In this document: positions 24,798 to 34,192 of the stretch, piece after piece
How the letters are laid out: every line of letters starts with the position of its first letter
How positions within the stretch are numbered: the first letter of the stretch is position 1
From: Cohnella herbarum
GTDB taxonomy: Bacteria > Bacillota > Bacilli > Paenibacillales > Paenibacillaceae
Assembly: GCF_012849095.1 (NCBI RefSeq)
Contig: NZ_CP051680.1
Location: forward strand, 1,488,001 to 1,552,000
DNA length: 64,000 nucleotides
Direction: 5' to 3'
Translations under genes and position numbers: made by a program
Notes under the pieces: model-generated
The model's input: only the letters and a program-made list of their open reading frames with translations
Told to the model about the DNA's origin: nothing
Database searches by the model: none

Positions 24798-27464
24798 TTA
24801 TAAGCGCCAAGCATATTGAAACCGATACGAGCCTGATTCCAACTCCAACCTTATGTCCTTCTCTTGCGGAACGACATGTCGGATCCCATACGATTCGCTC
24901 AGCCGCATCCCTCCTTCAGTCACCTCTTCCTGACGGGCATTGGGTAAAATAACGGTGCCGGTCGTGTTTGGAGGCAAAGTTATTTGTATAATCATGATTC
25001 CATCCTCTATTGTCCATAGAGACAGAATTTCACCGTACATGGATTGATAGGAGGCTCTAGCATACGTTAATCCTTCTCCCGGCCTAGGATGAATGCGGGT
25101 ATGTTTGTACCCTGATTGCTCCGAGTCCGTATCTATGCCTGATACGACCCTGTAAAACCAGTCTCCAATTGCGCCGAAAGCATAGTGATTAAATGAATTC
25201 ATATCCGCGCTCCAGAACGATCCGTCCGCGTTCCGACCGTCCCAATGCTCCCAAATCGTCGTTGCCCCCTGTTCGACCGAATACAGCCAAGAAGGAAAAT
25301 CTCTGGAAAGCGCCAGCTTGTAAGCCAGGTCGGTTCTACCGATGTCCGTTAACGTTGAACAGAGGTAAGGAGTGCCTAAGAAACCTGTCGTCAGCTTGTG
25401 ATTCGATTGTTCTAGGAGCTCGATTAAATCTTGCTCGACCCGCGTTCGAACGGTACCTTCAACTAATCCAAAACCGAGTGCCAGCACGTGCGCGGTCTGA
25501 GTCGGAGAGACAAGCCTGCCGTTCTTGGACACGAACTCGAGGTTAAAATGTTCTAAAACTCTCTTGTGCAGCTCCTCGTATTCCGCGACATCCTTTTCTT
25601 TTCCTAGAACCCGTGCGGCTTTAACTAGCAAATCCGTAGAATGGGCATAAAATGCGGTTGCGATAAAATCCTTCGGCGTTGCGCCCGCATAACTTCCAGC
25701 CGGAGCATCCAGCGCAAGCCAATCGCCGAATTGAAATCCGCTATTCCATAGAAATTCTTCCTCGCCCAGGTTTCGTATGAATTCCACCCATAATTTCATG
25801 CTGTCGTATTGCTCTTCCAGCAACCGTTTGTCTCCATAACATAGATATAGCGTCCATGGGCAAATGACGGCGGCATCTCCCCAGCCCGCCGCGGAATGCA
25901 AATCCCATCCGGGCAAAGTGTCGGGTACCGTGTTCGAAACGCCCCCGCTGGGAAGCTGGTCCGCTTTCAAGTCCCTAAGCCACTTCGTAAAGAACGAGGC
26001 CACATCCATATTAAACGCCGCCGTTCTAATGAACACCTGCGCATCGCCCGTGTACCCCAACCTTTCATCGCGCTGCGGGCAATCCGTCGGCACGTCGAGG
26101 AAATTTCCTCTTTGCCCCCACACGATATTGCTTTGCAGTTGGTTGATCGACTCGTCCGAGCATTCGAAAGTTCCCGTCTCGTCCAACGCGGAATAAATCA
26201 CATGTGCCGTAAAAGATTCGAGCGACACATCGTCCGGATAGCCGGTAACTTTAACATATCGAAAACCTTGGAACGAAAACCTGGGCTCGTAAACCTCGCT
26301 TCCGCTCCCTCTGCACACGTAGCGGGTTGTCTGCTTCGCCGAGCGCAAATTGTCCGTATACAGATTGCCGTCCCGATCCAATACTTCGGCGTGCGCCAAT
26401 TCTATGATCGTCCCTGTCGGCGCCATCACCGAATAAGAGACCCAGCCAACCATGTTCTGGCCGAAATCGAGTATCTTTTCTCCAGCCGGAGATCGAAGCA
26501 CGGCGATCGGTTTCAATTCCCTCATTACCCGGGTTGGTAAGTTCTCCTCAGGAACCAGCATCTGTTTGCCATGATCCAAGATGGAAACGGGGAGCCAATC
26601 GTCATCCTCGTAGGAGGATGTGCTCCATCCCTCCTTCTCTAACCTGGCGTCATACGTTTCTCCGTCATAGATCGAAGCCATGACGATGGGACCCGTATCC
26701 ACCCGCCAGCTCCCGTCGGTGATGACGATTTCTTGCCTCCCGTCTTCGTACTTCAGGTGCAGTTCAAGCAGAGCCGCCCGTTGATCCCCATAGAAATTGT
26801 TCGGGTGCCCGCCGATTCTCCCCTTATACCAGCCGTCCGCTACCGTAATTCCAATCGCGTTGTCTCCTCTTCGAACAAGATCGGTTACGTCGAAGGTTTG
26901 CGTTTGAAGCCGCTTATGATAACTGGTCCATCCAGGTAAAAACTTGTTCTCGTTCAAGCGTTTCCCGTTTAGCTCCAATTCGTATATCCCCAAAGCCGTA
27001 GCGTAAATGCGCGCGGATACAGGACTCTCGCCTGCTTCGAAAGTTTTCCGAAACATCTGGGAAGCTTCCGGCGAGCGATTGTTCAGTTCCAGGTCGCAGG
27101 TGATCCAATGCGCCGTCCATTCCGCGAAGTCCATCATCCCCGTCTCCCAGAACGCCGACAACCAATCGCTCTCAGCGCCCCGAGAATCCCGAACGCGTAC
27201 CCGATAGTGATAAATCGTACGCGACTTGAGAGGACTTCCTTCATAGGGGATGTGAACGGATTGATCCGTTCGGACTTGTCCGCTGTCCCACGTCAAAGTC
27301 TGAAATAGCGGATCCCCTTCCGAAGCTTGAATCCGGTAACTTGCTTGTTTAATTCCGCGTCCCGTCCCCGTTAACTTCCAACTGAACCTCGGGACACGAT
27401 TGCCTATCCCAACGGGGTTTACCCGGTATTCGCAGCGTAAATCTGTTAAGCCGAAAAGTTGCAT
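24798..27464 (-). CDS. Alpha-L-rhamnosidase, GH78
   Basis: An 888-residue GH78 enzyme. N-terminal beta-sandwich domains (RFSWKLTGTGRGIKQASYRI; SARIYATALGIYELELNGKR) lead to an (alpha/alpha)6 barrel with the family signature DCPQRDERLGYTGDAQVF, which holds catalytic-site acids. Further conserved parts are FGDWLALDAP, GATTIWEHWDG and NSFNHYAFGAIGDWFYR. There is no signal peptide, so it acts inside the cell on imported rhamnosides. ATG 27464 has GGAGGAG just upstream; the TTG 21 bases earlier is less likely. It is probably cotranscribed with the sugar transporter. Confidence 0.92.
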   Translation of the reverse strand: MQLFGLTDLRCEYRVNPVGIGNRVPRFSWKLTGTGRGIKQASYRIQASEGDPLFQTLTWDSGQVRTDQSVHIPYEGSPLKSRTIYHYRVRVRDSRGAESDWLSAFWETGMMDFAEWTAHWITCDLELNNRSPEASQMFRKTFEAGESPVSARIYATALGIYELELNGKRLNENKFLPGWTSYHKRLQTQTFDVTDLVRRGDNAIGITVADGWYKGRIGGHPNNFYGDQRAALLELHLKYEDGRQEIVITDGSWRVDTGPIVMASIYDGETYDARLEKEGWSTSSYEDDDWLPVSILDHGKQMLVPEENLPTRVMRELKPIAVLRSPAGEKILDFGQNMVGWVSYSVMAPTGTIIELAHAEVLDRDGNLYTDNLRSAKQTTRYVCRGSGSEVYEPRFSFQGFRYVKVTGYPDDVSLESFTAHVIYSALDETGTFECSDESINQLQSNIVWGQRGNFLDVPTDCPQRDERLGYTGDAQVFIRTAAFNMDVASFFTKWLRDLKADQLPSGGVSNTVPDTLPGWDLHSAAGWGDAAVICPWTLYLCYGDKRLLEEQYDSMKLWVEFIRNLGEEEFLWNSGFQFGDWLALDAPAGSYAGATPKDFIATAFYAHSTDLLVKAARVLGKEKDVAEYEELHKRVLEHFNLEFVSKNGRLVSPTQTAHVLALGFGLVEGTVRTRVEQDLIELLEQSNHKLTTGFLGTPYLCSTLTDIGRTDLAYKLALSRDFPSWLYSVEQGATTIWEHWDGRNADGSFWSADMNSFNHYAFGAIGDWFYRVVSGIDTDSEQSGYKHTRIHPRPGEGLTYARASYQSMYGEILSLWTIEDGIMIIQITLPPNTTGTVILPNARQEEVTEGGMRLSESYGIRHVVPQEKDIRLELESGSYRFQYAWRL

Positions 27465-27498
27465 CTTACTCCTCCATCTCTCCAAATGACGCGATCCT

Positions 27499-28341
27499 TC
27501 AGCCTTTAACCGATCCCATGATGAGCCCTCTCATCATGTACTTTTGCGTAAAGAAAAACAGAATAATCAAAGGGAGAGTCGCCATTACGCACAGAGCAAA
27601 AATCGGACCGTAATCGATCGATTGGTTATTCGCTTTAAATTGCACGACCTGCGCCATGAGCGTCATTTTCGCCGGATCCTTAAGGTAGAGCAAAGGTCCG
27701 AAGAGATCGTTCCATATTCCGTAAATGTTCAGCATAATCAGAGTTCCCGTAGCCGGAAGCAACAAGGGGAAAATAATCAGCCAGTACGTTCGGAATCTAC
27801 CGTATCCGTCTAGCGAAGCCGACTCTTCTATTTCTCGCGGCACGGACTTCGTAAATCCCGCGTACATAAACGTAGCCATAGGGATTGCGCCCGCCGTATA
27901 CAACAAAATCATAAAAGAGCGCGTATCGATGAGATGCAACGCGACTCCCATCTTAAAGATCGGAATCATTCCCGTTTGCAGCGGAATGACCATGCCCGAT
28001 ATGAAGAAGTAGAACAAGAGCTGAAAAAACTTGTGCGGCATTCGTGCAATGATATACCCGGCCATGGAAGATACGATAATAATGAGGGCGATTGAACCCG
28101 CGCTAATAGCAAAGGTATTCATAAAGCCCGACATAACGTTTACCTTAGCGAAGGCTTTCTCGTAATGTCCTAGATAAAAAGAGTTTGGCCATGCTAGAGG
28201 GTCATAGAATTGGCCAGGCTCCTTGAAACTAGCTAGAACAAGATAGAGGATCGGATATAAGAATAGCAATGCGACTAGAATTAATAGAACTTCCGATGCC
28301 AAACCCACGCGATCTCTCCGCTTGGAGAGCAGCTTGTCCAT
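27499..28341 (-). CDS. Sugar ABC transporter permease (MalG type)
   Basis: A 280-residue membrane permease with six spans and the EAA loop in EIEESASLDGYGRFRTYWLI, followed by IFPLLLPATGTLIMLNIYGI. The N-terminus (MDKLLSKRRDRVGLASEVLL) and C-terminal MMRGLIMGSVKG fit CUT1 carbohydrate importers of the YesQ/LplC type. Its start overlaps the stop of the partner permease by one base. It probably imports oligosaccharides from pectin or rhamnogalacturonan; the ATPase is not encoded nearby and may be a shared MsmX-type protein. Confidence 0.9.
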   Translation of the reverse strand: MDKLLSKRRDRVGLASEVLLILVALLFLYPILYLVLASFKEPGQFYDPLAWPNSFYLGHYEKAFAKVNVMSGFMNTFAISAGSIALIIIVSSMAGYIIARMPHKFFQLLFYFFISGMVIPLQTGMIPIFKMGVALHLIDTRSFMILLYTAGAIPMATFMYAGFTKSVPREIEESASLDGYGRFRTYWLIIFPLLLPATGTLIMLNIYGIWNDLFGPLLYLKDPAKMTLMAQVVQFKANNQSIDYGPIFALCVMATLPLIILFFFTQKYMMRGLIMGSVKG

Positions 28342-29219
28342 TAGATCTCCACCTCTCTTCGGCGCGTGATTCTCAGTTGAATGAGCGTGACGATCATAAT
28401 GAAGATCATAAGGACGATACCGGCTGCGATTGCGTAACCGTAAGTGTTCTCGCGGAACGCGGCATTATATATCGCAAGAGTTATCGTGTATGAGGATGAA
28501 CCTGGCCCGCCGCCCGTCATGACGTAAGGGATATCGAACAGCTTAAGCCCCCCGATAATCGTTAAGAAAACGACGATCGTAATGGCAGGCATTAACAGCG
28601 GAAGCGTTACATGCATGAAACGTCTGCCCGCATTGGCCCCGTCAATCTTCGCGGCTTCGTACAGCTCTTGCGGGATCGATTGCAGTCCCGCCAAATAAAT
28701 GACGGCACAGTATCCAAGTCCCTGCCACTGAGTCATGGCGATAATCGTAGGAAATACGGTGTGAGAGTTGCCTAGCCAATCCCGGCTCCAATCCGCCAAT
28801 CCGATTCGTTCAAGCAAGCCGTTAAGCAATCCGTCGTACTGTAAAATGCTGCCCCATACGATGGAAGTTACGACCAGACTCACGATGACCGGTAAATAAA
28901 ATGCCGTTCGCAGAAATGCCCGGGTACGGAACGAACGATTTAACAGAACAGCCAGCAACAACGAAAGCGGGTTCTGTATCGCTAAACCGAATACCGTAAC
29001 CAGAAGCGTATTCATCCCCGCTCGAAGCATCTTGGAATCCTCGAGAAGATACGCGTAATTATCCAATCCGATATATTTCGCCGGACGAATGGAGTCCCAC
29101 TCCGTGAACGAATAGTAAATGCTTTGCGCAAACGGGTAATAAACAAACGCGATAAAAAGTATCGTTGCCGGAAGAATAAATAGAAATCCGGTCCACCACT
29201 CGCGAGATCGATTGTTCAA
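28341..29219 (-). CDS. Sugar ABC transporter permease (MalF type)
   Basis: A 292-residue permease with six spans (WTGFLFILPATILFIAFVYY at the start) and the EAA loop QELYEAAKIDGANAGRRFMH. It pairs with the MalG-type permease directly downstream and resembles YesP/UgpA-type CUT1 proteins. A large intercistronic hairpin separates it from the upstream binding-protein gene and may lower its expression relative to that gene. Confidence 0.9.
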   Translation of the reverse strand: MNNRSREWWTGFLFILPATILFIAFVYYPFAQSIYYSFTEWDSIRPAKYIGLDNYAYLLEDSKMLRAGMNTLLVTVFGLAIQNPLSLLLAVLLNRSFRTRAFLRTAFYLPVIVSLVVTSIVWGSILQYDGLLNGLLERIGLADWSRDWLGNSHTVFPTIIAMTQWQGLGYCAVIYLAGLQSIPQELYEAAKIDGANAGRRFMHVTLPLLMPAITIVVFLTIIGGLKLFDIPYVMTGGGPGSSSYTITLAIYNAAFRENTYGYAIAAGIVLMIFIMIVTLIQLRITRRREVEI

Positions 29220-29238
29220 CGTCTTTCACCTGCTTAAT

Positions 29239-29274
29239 ATTCGACCGGCCGTCTGTTTAGCCGGCCGGTCGAAT
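29239..29274 (-). terminator. Intercistronic hairpin, partial terminator or stabiliser
   Basis: A perfect 12-bp stem (ATTCGACCGGCC and its complement) and a 12-base loop sit between the binding-protein stop and the permease start. There is no T tract. In binding-protein operons such hairpins protect the upstream message. Confidence 0.55.
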
Positions 29275-29289
29275 TCGAATATATTAGCT

Positions 29290-30639
29290 TTACTCCGCCG
29301 GAACGATGACCGTCCCTTTATCTTTTTCGAGCTTTTTCTGCGCTTCCGCCAAATCTTTAGGATTAAATTTAATGCCGGATGCCACTTTCGTGAACGTCTC
29401 CACGAGCGAAGTCATAGCGGAAGCAGGCAAGTACGATTCATAGCCCATACCGGAATCCGTCTCTTCGACAACCTTCAGTAGATCGTTCAATGCAGCGTCA
29501 GGGTAGTTCAATTGCATGCCTTGAATGGCAGGCACCGTACCGCCGCCCACGTTAAATGGACCGTACACTTCCGGACTCGCTATGACATCGACCAAGTCTT
29601 TCGCTTGCTGCATAAGTTTCGTCTTGGCATTGACGGACAGGGATTGGTCGACGCCGATGGATAATTTGGCATACCCTTTATCCGTCGTGAACGGGAAGTA
29701 TCCGAGATCGAATGCGGCATGTCCTTTGGTTTGGAAATTTTCTTTAGCCGTTCCGGGCATCCAAGGACCTTGTACGATCATTGCCGCTTTACCCGAAGTG
29801 AACAACTCCGCGGATTGCGGCCAATCGATGCTCAGTGCGGTTTTGTTCAAATACCCTTTTTCGACCATTTCTTGCAGATGGGTCATGACCGCTTGAACTT
29901 CAGGGCCCTCCAACGTCTTCTTGCCTTCGTACAAATCTTTGCCGTACGTTGGACTGCTTTCGTTACCATAAGGCTGCATCCATAGATTAAAAGTCATTTG
30001 AGCCGTCCAGATATCCTTAAAGCCCGCGGAAACGGGAGTAATGCCCGCTGCTTTGATCACGGAGAAAGCCTTCTCCAATTCCGACCACGACTTGGGTACT
30101 TGGATACCTAGGTCGCCGAAGATTTTTTTGTTATACCAGATTCCGCTGGAGGCCACTCCCATCGGCAGGGAATAGACGACGTCTTTGTAAAGATAGGAAC
30201 TCTTAGTTCCCGGATTAAGCTTCCCTGCCCATGACTCTCCGGATAAATCCGCCAAATAGCCGACTTCGCCGAATTTTGCGGTTTGTCCTTGATGGAAAAA
30301 TACGTCCGGTGCCGTATCCGAAGCTAACTCCGCCTTCAGCTTGTCGGAATAAGTGTCGCCGAGCGTAATGTCCCATTGGATCGTACCGTTAGGATATACC
30401 GCTTTGTAGGCTTTCTCGGTATTCGCCTTGAACTCTTGCATGTAAGGCCGATCATCGATAAACCAAGCCCCGATTCGAATGGTAAATGCATCGTCATTCG
30501 AAGCGCTAGCAGGAGCGCTCTCGACCGATCCGTTCTTGTTCGGCGTTGCCGTGTTTTGAGCTTCGTTTCCTCCGCATGCCGATAACGCCATTGATATCAA
30601 TAACGTAGCGGACATTAGAAGAGTCATTCTTTTTTTCAC
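29290..30639 (-). CDS. Sugar-binding lipoprotein (family 1 extracellular)
   Basis: A 449-residue solute-binding lipoprotein with signal peptide and lipobox ALSAC. The mature protein shows the family pattern: ELASDTAPDVFFHQGQTAKF, YSLPMGVASSGIWYNKKIFG, then FTSGKAAMIVQGPWMPGTAK. It captures oligosaccharides for the two permeases downstream. It lies downstream of the YesMN-type regulator pair on the same strand, with a cre-like site in its upstream region. Confidence 0.9.
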   Translation of the reverse strand: MKKRMTLLMSATLLISMALSACGGNEAQNTATPNKNGSVESAPASASNDDAFTIRIGAWFIDDRPYMQEFKANTEKAYKAVYPNGTIQWDITLGDTYSDKLKAELASDTAPDVFFHQGQTAKFGEVGYLADLSGESWAGKLNPGTKSSYLYKDVVYSLPMGVASSGIWYNKKIFGDLGIQVPKSWSELEKAFSVIKAAGITPVSAGFKDIWTAQMTFNLWMQPYGNESSPTYGKDLYEGKKTLEGPEVQAVMTHLQEMVEKGYLNKTALSIDWPQSAELFTSGKAAMIVQGPWMPGTAKENFQTKGHAAFDLGYFPFTTDKGYAKLSIGVDQSLSVNAKTKLMQQAKDLVDVIASPEVYGPFNVGGGTVPAIQGMQLNYPDAALNDLLKVVEETDSGMGYESYLPASAMTSLVETFTKVASGIKFNPKDLAEAQKKLEKDKGTVIVPAE

Positions 30640-30692
30640 GTTGTGCCCTCCCGCAAAGTTTCTGTTTAAGGAGAAGCGCTCTCTTGTTGAAG

Positions 30693-30706
30693 TTGCAACG
30701 CTTTCC
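30693..30706 (-). promoter_or_regulatory. cre-like site upstream of the sugar-binding protein
   Basis: The minus strand reads GGAAAGCGTTGCAA, matching the CcpA consensus TGWAANCGNTNNCA at 12 of 14 positions, about 55 bases before the start. It suggests catabolite repression of the transporter operon. Confidence 0.45.
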
Positions 30707-30779
30707 TAATTCCTAGCCTAAACGAACTCGTCCCCCATCGACATGTGTGTATTTTTCAAAACCTGTTCTGTATTTTTCT

Positions 30780-32327
30780 TTATGCTTTATACTCTCCGGG
30801 ACTTTTGCCCGTTAATTTCTTGAATAATTGACTAAAGTGGGCAGGATCCTTGAATCCGACCGCATAAGCAACCTCATAATGCTTAAGACTTGTTGTCGAG
30901 AGCTTGATTTTAGCCATCTCGATGCGATACGACCATAACAGGTCCCGGAAATTTTGGCCTGTTTCCTTCTTGATAAGCCTGCTTAGATACGAATAATTAA
31001 TAAAGAGTTCCTCTGCCAACATCTGTAAAGTAATGTCTTCCATGTACCGCCGTTCAATAAACTGCGTGACATGATCGATTAAGTTTACGGACGATTTCTG
31101 TTTCGCGGATTTAATATCCGCTACCGATCTCTCCAGAAATTGTTCCATGAACTGCATCAGATCGGATAGAATCGTAAAGGACAATACGCTTTTACGAACG
31201 GCCAGCGTCTCTTCTGGGCTTGGCTGCAAGCCGAACGCGATCATCGTTTTACCGGTCACGGTCACCATTTCCATGCATTCTTCCAGTATCCGTTTTTTGT
31301 TCAAACCTTCCCGCATAAAGACTCTATTCATCTTTTTCAAATATTCCGGTATAAGAGCCGATTCCCCTTTACGTAAAACTTCAACGAGTTCCGTATGGTT
31401 GATTTCCGTTTGAACCCGTTTCTTTTCCTGGAGGGATTTCATAGCTTGGTAAGCGATAATCGATTTGCGGCCAATCAACATCCGATAATCCAAACAGCTT
31501 TTCGCCTCTTCAAGACCTCTTCCTAGCTCCAGGATGGAGTTTAATCTATCGCTGATTCCTATCGAAACGCTAAAACCTAACGACTCGTTGCTCGTCTCTA
31601 GAATCCGACGGGCAACATCCATCGCTTCATGCGCGGTTTCTTCGTTAGGAAGAGAAAAAGGGATAAATAAAATCAAATAAACCCCGCTCTGCGAGAGAGT
31701 CGACCAATAAGGAAAAGGATAGAAAGACATCACCTCGAATATTTTTTCCCGTAACGTAAGCTTGGAGAAAGGTTTCCCCGTGTAATCCAGAAAATCCACG
31801 TTGTCGATTTCAATCGATAGGAACACCGCCGATTTCATGAACAGTTCCGGCTGACTAAGAGCCTCCGACTTGGATTGTTCCGACAATTCTGAGTTCAGAA
31901 GCGTCTGTATCCATTCCTCTTGCCGAATCAATTCCGCATTCTGACGATCCAGCCGATGTTCTTTGATCCATTTGACGCTGTCCAGGAGCTCGCTTTCGTG
32001 AAAAGGCTTGGTGATGAAATCCGATACGCCTAGCTTAACGGCCTGCTTGGCATAGTTAAATTCGCTATAGGCGGTTAGGAAGATCACTTTCATCTCCGGA
32101 AATTTCTCCAGCATGCGCCTGGACAACTCAATTCCGTCCATAACCGGCATACGAATATCGGATATGAGGATGTCGGGAATTCGTTCCTTCATTTCTATTA
32201 AATCTTCATAGGCTTCCAAGCCATCGGCTGCCTGTCCTATGATCTTGCAACCGAGGTTCTCCCATTCCGGAAGGGAAACGATATAGTCCCGAACTGCTTT
32301 TTCGTCATCTACCACGTATATGTTCAT
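30780..32327 (-). CDS. YesN-type response regulator with AraC DNA-binding domain
   Basis: A 515-residue regulator. The receiver domain (residues 1-125) has the acidic pocket VVDDEKAV, phospho-acceptor Asp in ILISDIRMPVMDG, Thr in FLTAYSEF and Lys in ITKPF. A middle region of about 270 residues has GGDEF-like remnants, and the last ~100 residues form a double HTH AraC domain (LQMLAEELFINYSYLSRLIK; YEVAYAVGFKDPAHFSQLFK). It is 18 bases downstream of the sensor kinase. It probably activates the sugar transport operon when its oligosaccharide is present. Confidence 0.9.
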   Translation of the reverse strand: MNIYVVDDEKAVRDYIVSLPEWENLGCKIIGQAADGLEAYEDLIEMKERIPDILISDIRMPVMDGIELSRRMLEKFPEMKVIFLTAYSEFNYAKQAVKLGVSDFITKPFHESELLDSVKWIKEHRLDRQNAELIRQEEWIQTLLNSELSEQSKSEALSQPELFMKSAVFLSIEIDNVDFLDYTGKPFSKLTLREKIFEVMSFYPFPYWSTLSQSGVYLILFIPFSLPNEETAHEAMDVARRILETSNESLGFSVSIGISDRLNSILELGRGLEEAKSCLDYRMLIGRKSIIAYQAMKSLQEKKRVQTEINHTELVEVLRKGESALIPEYLKKMNRVFMREGLNKKRILEECMEMVTVTGKTMIAFGLQPSPEETLAVRKSVLSFTILSDLMQFMEQFLERSVADIKSAKQKSSVNLIDHVTQFIERRYMEDITLQMLAEELFINYSYLSRLIKKETGQNFRDLLWSYRIEMAKIKLSTTSLKHYEVAYAVGFKDPAHFSQLFKKLTGKSPGEYKA

Positions 32328-32345
32328 GAGTTGTCGTCTTCCTTT

Positions 32346-34037
32346 CTAAGAAGTCTCTTCGAAATCGTTCAAAACAATCGGCAAGTGAAGCCGAATGATC
32401 ATTCCTTGGGCACCCCTTACCTTTTCAAGTCCAAAACGATCTCCGTAATGGAGTCTAATCCTCGATTCGATGCTATTTAATCCCGATCCCATCCCCTTCG
32501 TTCTTACCGGTTCCGCATTGTTCGCTCGGCCGTTATCTTCGACTTCAATGACGAGATCAAAACCGCTTTCGTAAGCGCGAATATCGATTCGTCCTTTGTG
32601 GCGAATGTGATCGATGCCGTGTATAAAAGCATTCTCTATTATCGGCTGAAGGATCAGCTTAGGAACGCTTACTTGCTTCAGATGATCCGGAATGTCCAGA
32701 TTGTATTCGAACCGATCCTCGAATCGGTATTGATGGATTTGCAAGTAAATCTGGGCGAATTTCACTTCCACTTCCAGCGATACGAAAGCTTCTCCCGGAG
32801 CGATCGAGAAACGAAAGATGCTGGAAAGATTCTTGACGAGAGTGGGAATTAAATCGATCTTCTCCTTGGATTTGGCCAATATGCTAATGTACTCAAGCGT
32901 GTTATGCAAGAAATGCGGATTAAAATAGGTGCGAATCGCCGTCAGTTGCGCTTCCTTCTGAACCAGTTCGGCCTTGTACACCTTCTGAATCAAATCTCTC
33001 GTCTCCATGATCATCCTATTGAAACTGTTGCATAGCATAGCAATCTCGTCATGAGAGCCGAAATTTTCGATTAGCTGGTAGTTTTCTTTTTGCGCCTTGC
33101 GCATTAATTTACTTAAGGTCGTTAAAGGACTTGTGATTCTCCGGAGCACGTAGTAGGTAATGACTATGACCGCTATCCAAGAAACCAAAGTAATCACGAT
33201 AGATAATACGGCTAATTTACGAATACCCGCGCTCGCTTCGGAAACGGGAATGCGGCTAACGTATTTGAAGTCGGTCTCCTTTGACTTTCTTTCCGTAGTA
33301 ATCGTTTTGCTCTTCTCGGCCATAGAAAGTAGCTGACCTATGGATTCCGAATGATCGGAGGACATGACGACGTTGCTTGCGTTTGTTATAAAAAAGGATC
33401 CTTCCGGATAAGTGCCGTATAACCCTCTTACCTTATCCGCATCCAACATGATCACCAATAGACCGAGATTCGTTCCCGTTACGGTATCTATTAGCTGCAT
33501 ATTGCAAACCAATCGCCGGTGATCGACGAAGAAAGCCCATTCCGGAATACCCTGCTTCTCGAAAGGCATAATGTTAAGCGCTTCGTAGTATTGAACTTCT
33601 TGATCGGAGCCCGCGGAATAGTGTTTGCCTTCCCGATTATAAAGATGGATCGAATTCGCGAAGTCGCCGATGCTACGAGTCATATCTTCCAATTCGATCT
33701 GCAGCATTTGTTCGACGCCCTCTTCGAGCGCGGACTGTTCGGATGGCATTAACGGATATTTGTCCGGCGAAGCCGCGTTGCGCAACAGCGTGTATACCAA
33801 ACGGTTATCGCCGATGTCGGAAGCCTGCCGGGCAAACGCCTTCAACACGCCGTCTATCTTATCGGAAGTTTCGGATAACGTTTGTTTAAAGGATTGGTCC
33901 TCGTTATTCTCAAGGATGCGCTTGGAGTTAAAATAAAAGGTAGCGCTTACAACGATTAAAGGCGCTAGCGTCAGTAGCGAGTAGATAATGATCATTTTGT
34001 AATGCAATTTCGAACGAATCGATTGAATCAGCTTCAT
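32346..34037 (-). CDS. YesM-type sensor histidine kinase
   Basis: A 563-residue membrane kinase: first span near residues 12-32, an extracellular sensor of about 230 residues (dCache-like), a second span (LSIVITLVSWIAVIVITYYV), HAMP, and a His_kinase domain with the phospho-His in YFNPHFLHNTLEYISIL. The ATP lid motifs are LILQPIIENAFIHGI and VEDNGRANN plus GMGSGLNSIESRIRLHYG. ATG 34035-34037 has AGGAGG nine bases upstream; the longer open frame is not conserved. It pairs with the downstream YesN regulator. Confidence 0.9.
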   Translation of the reverse strand: MKLIQSIRSKLHYKMIIIYSLLTLAPLIVVSATFYFNSKRILENNEDQSFKQTLSETSDKIDGVLKAFARQASDIGDNRLVYTLLRNAASPDKYPLMPSEQSALEEGVEQMLQIELEDMTRSIGDFANSIHLYNREGKHYSAGSDQEVQYYEALNIMPFEKQGIPEWAFFVDHRRLVCNMQLIDTVTGTNLGLLVIMLDADKVRGLYGTYPEGSFFITNASNVVMSSDHSESIGQLLSMAEKSKTITTERKSKETDFKYVSRIPVSEASAGIRKLAVLSIVITLVSWIAVIVITYYVLRRITSPLTTLSKLMRKAQKENYQLIENFGSHDEIAMLCNSFNRMIMETRDLIQKVYKAELVQKEAQLTAIRTYFNPHFLHNTLEYISILAKSKEKIDLIPTLVKNLSSIFRFSIAPGEAFVSLEVEVKFAQIYLQIHQYRFEDRFEYNLDIPDHLKQVSVPKLILQPIIENAFIHGIDHIRHKGRIDIRAYESGFDLVIEVEDNGRANNAEPVRTKGMGSGLNSIESRIRLHYGDRFGLEKVRGAQGMIIRLHLPIVLNDFEETS

Positions 34038-34146
34038 AGTCGTAATCCTCCTGTTGGCGTTGAACAATATAGTAATCCCAAACCGTGGAAAATAGCAAAG
34101 AAAATAATAAGGATTCAGATTTCTTAACGCATGGGATAACGACAAA

Positions 34147-34176
34147 AATCCCGGCGGGAAAGATCCCGCCGGGATT
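34147..34176 (-). terminator. Terminator after the CE4 deacetylase
   Basis: A perfect 13-bp GC-rich stem (AATCCCGGCGGGA and its complement) with an AAGA loop is followed by TTTTTGTC on the minus strand, 17 bases past the stop. Confidence 0.8.
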
Positions 34177-34192
34177 ACGTTGGAATACTTTT

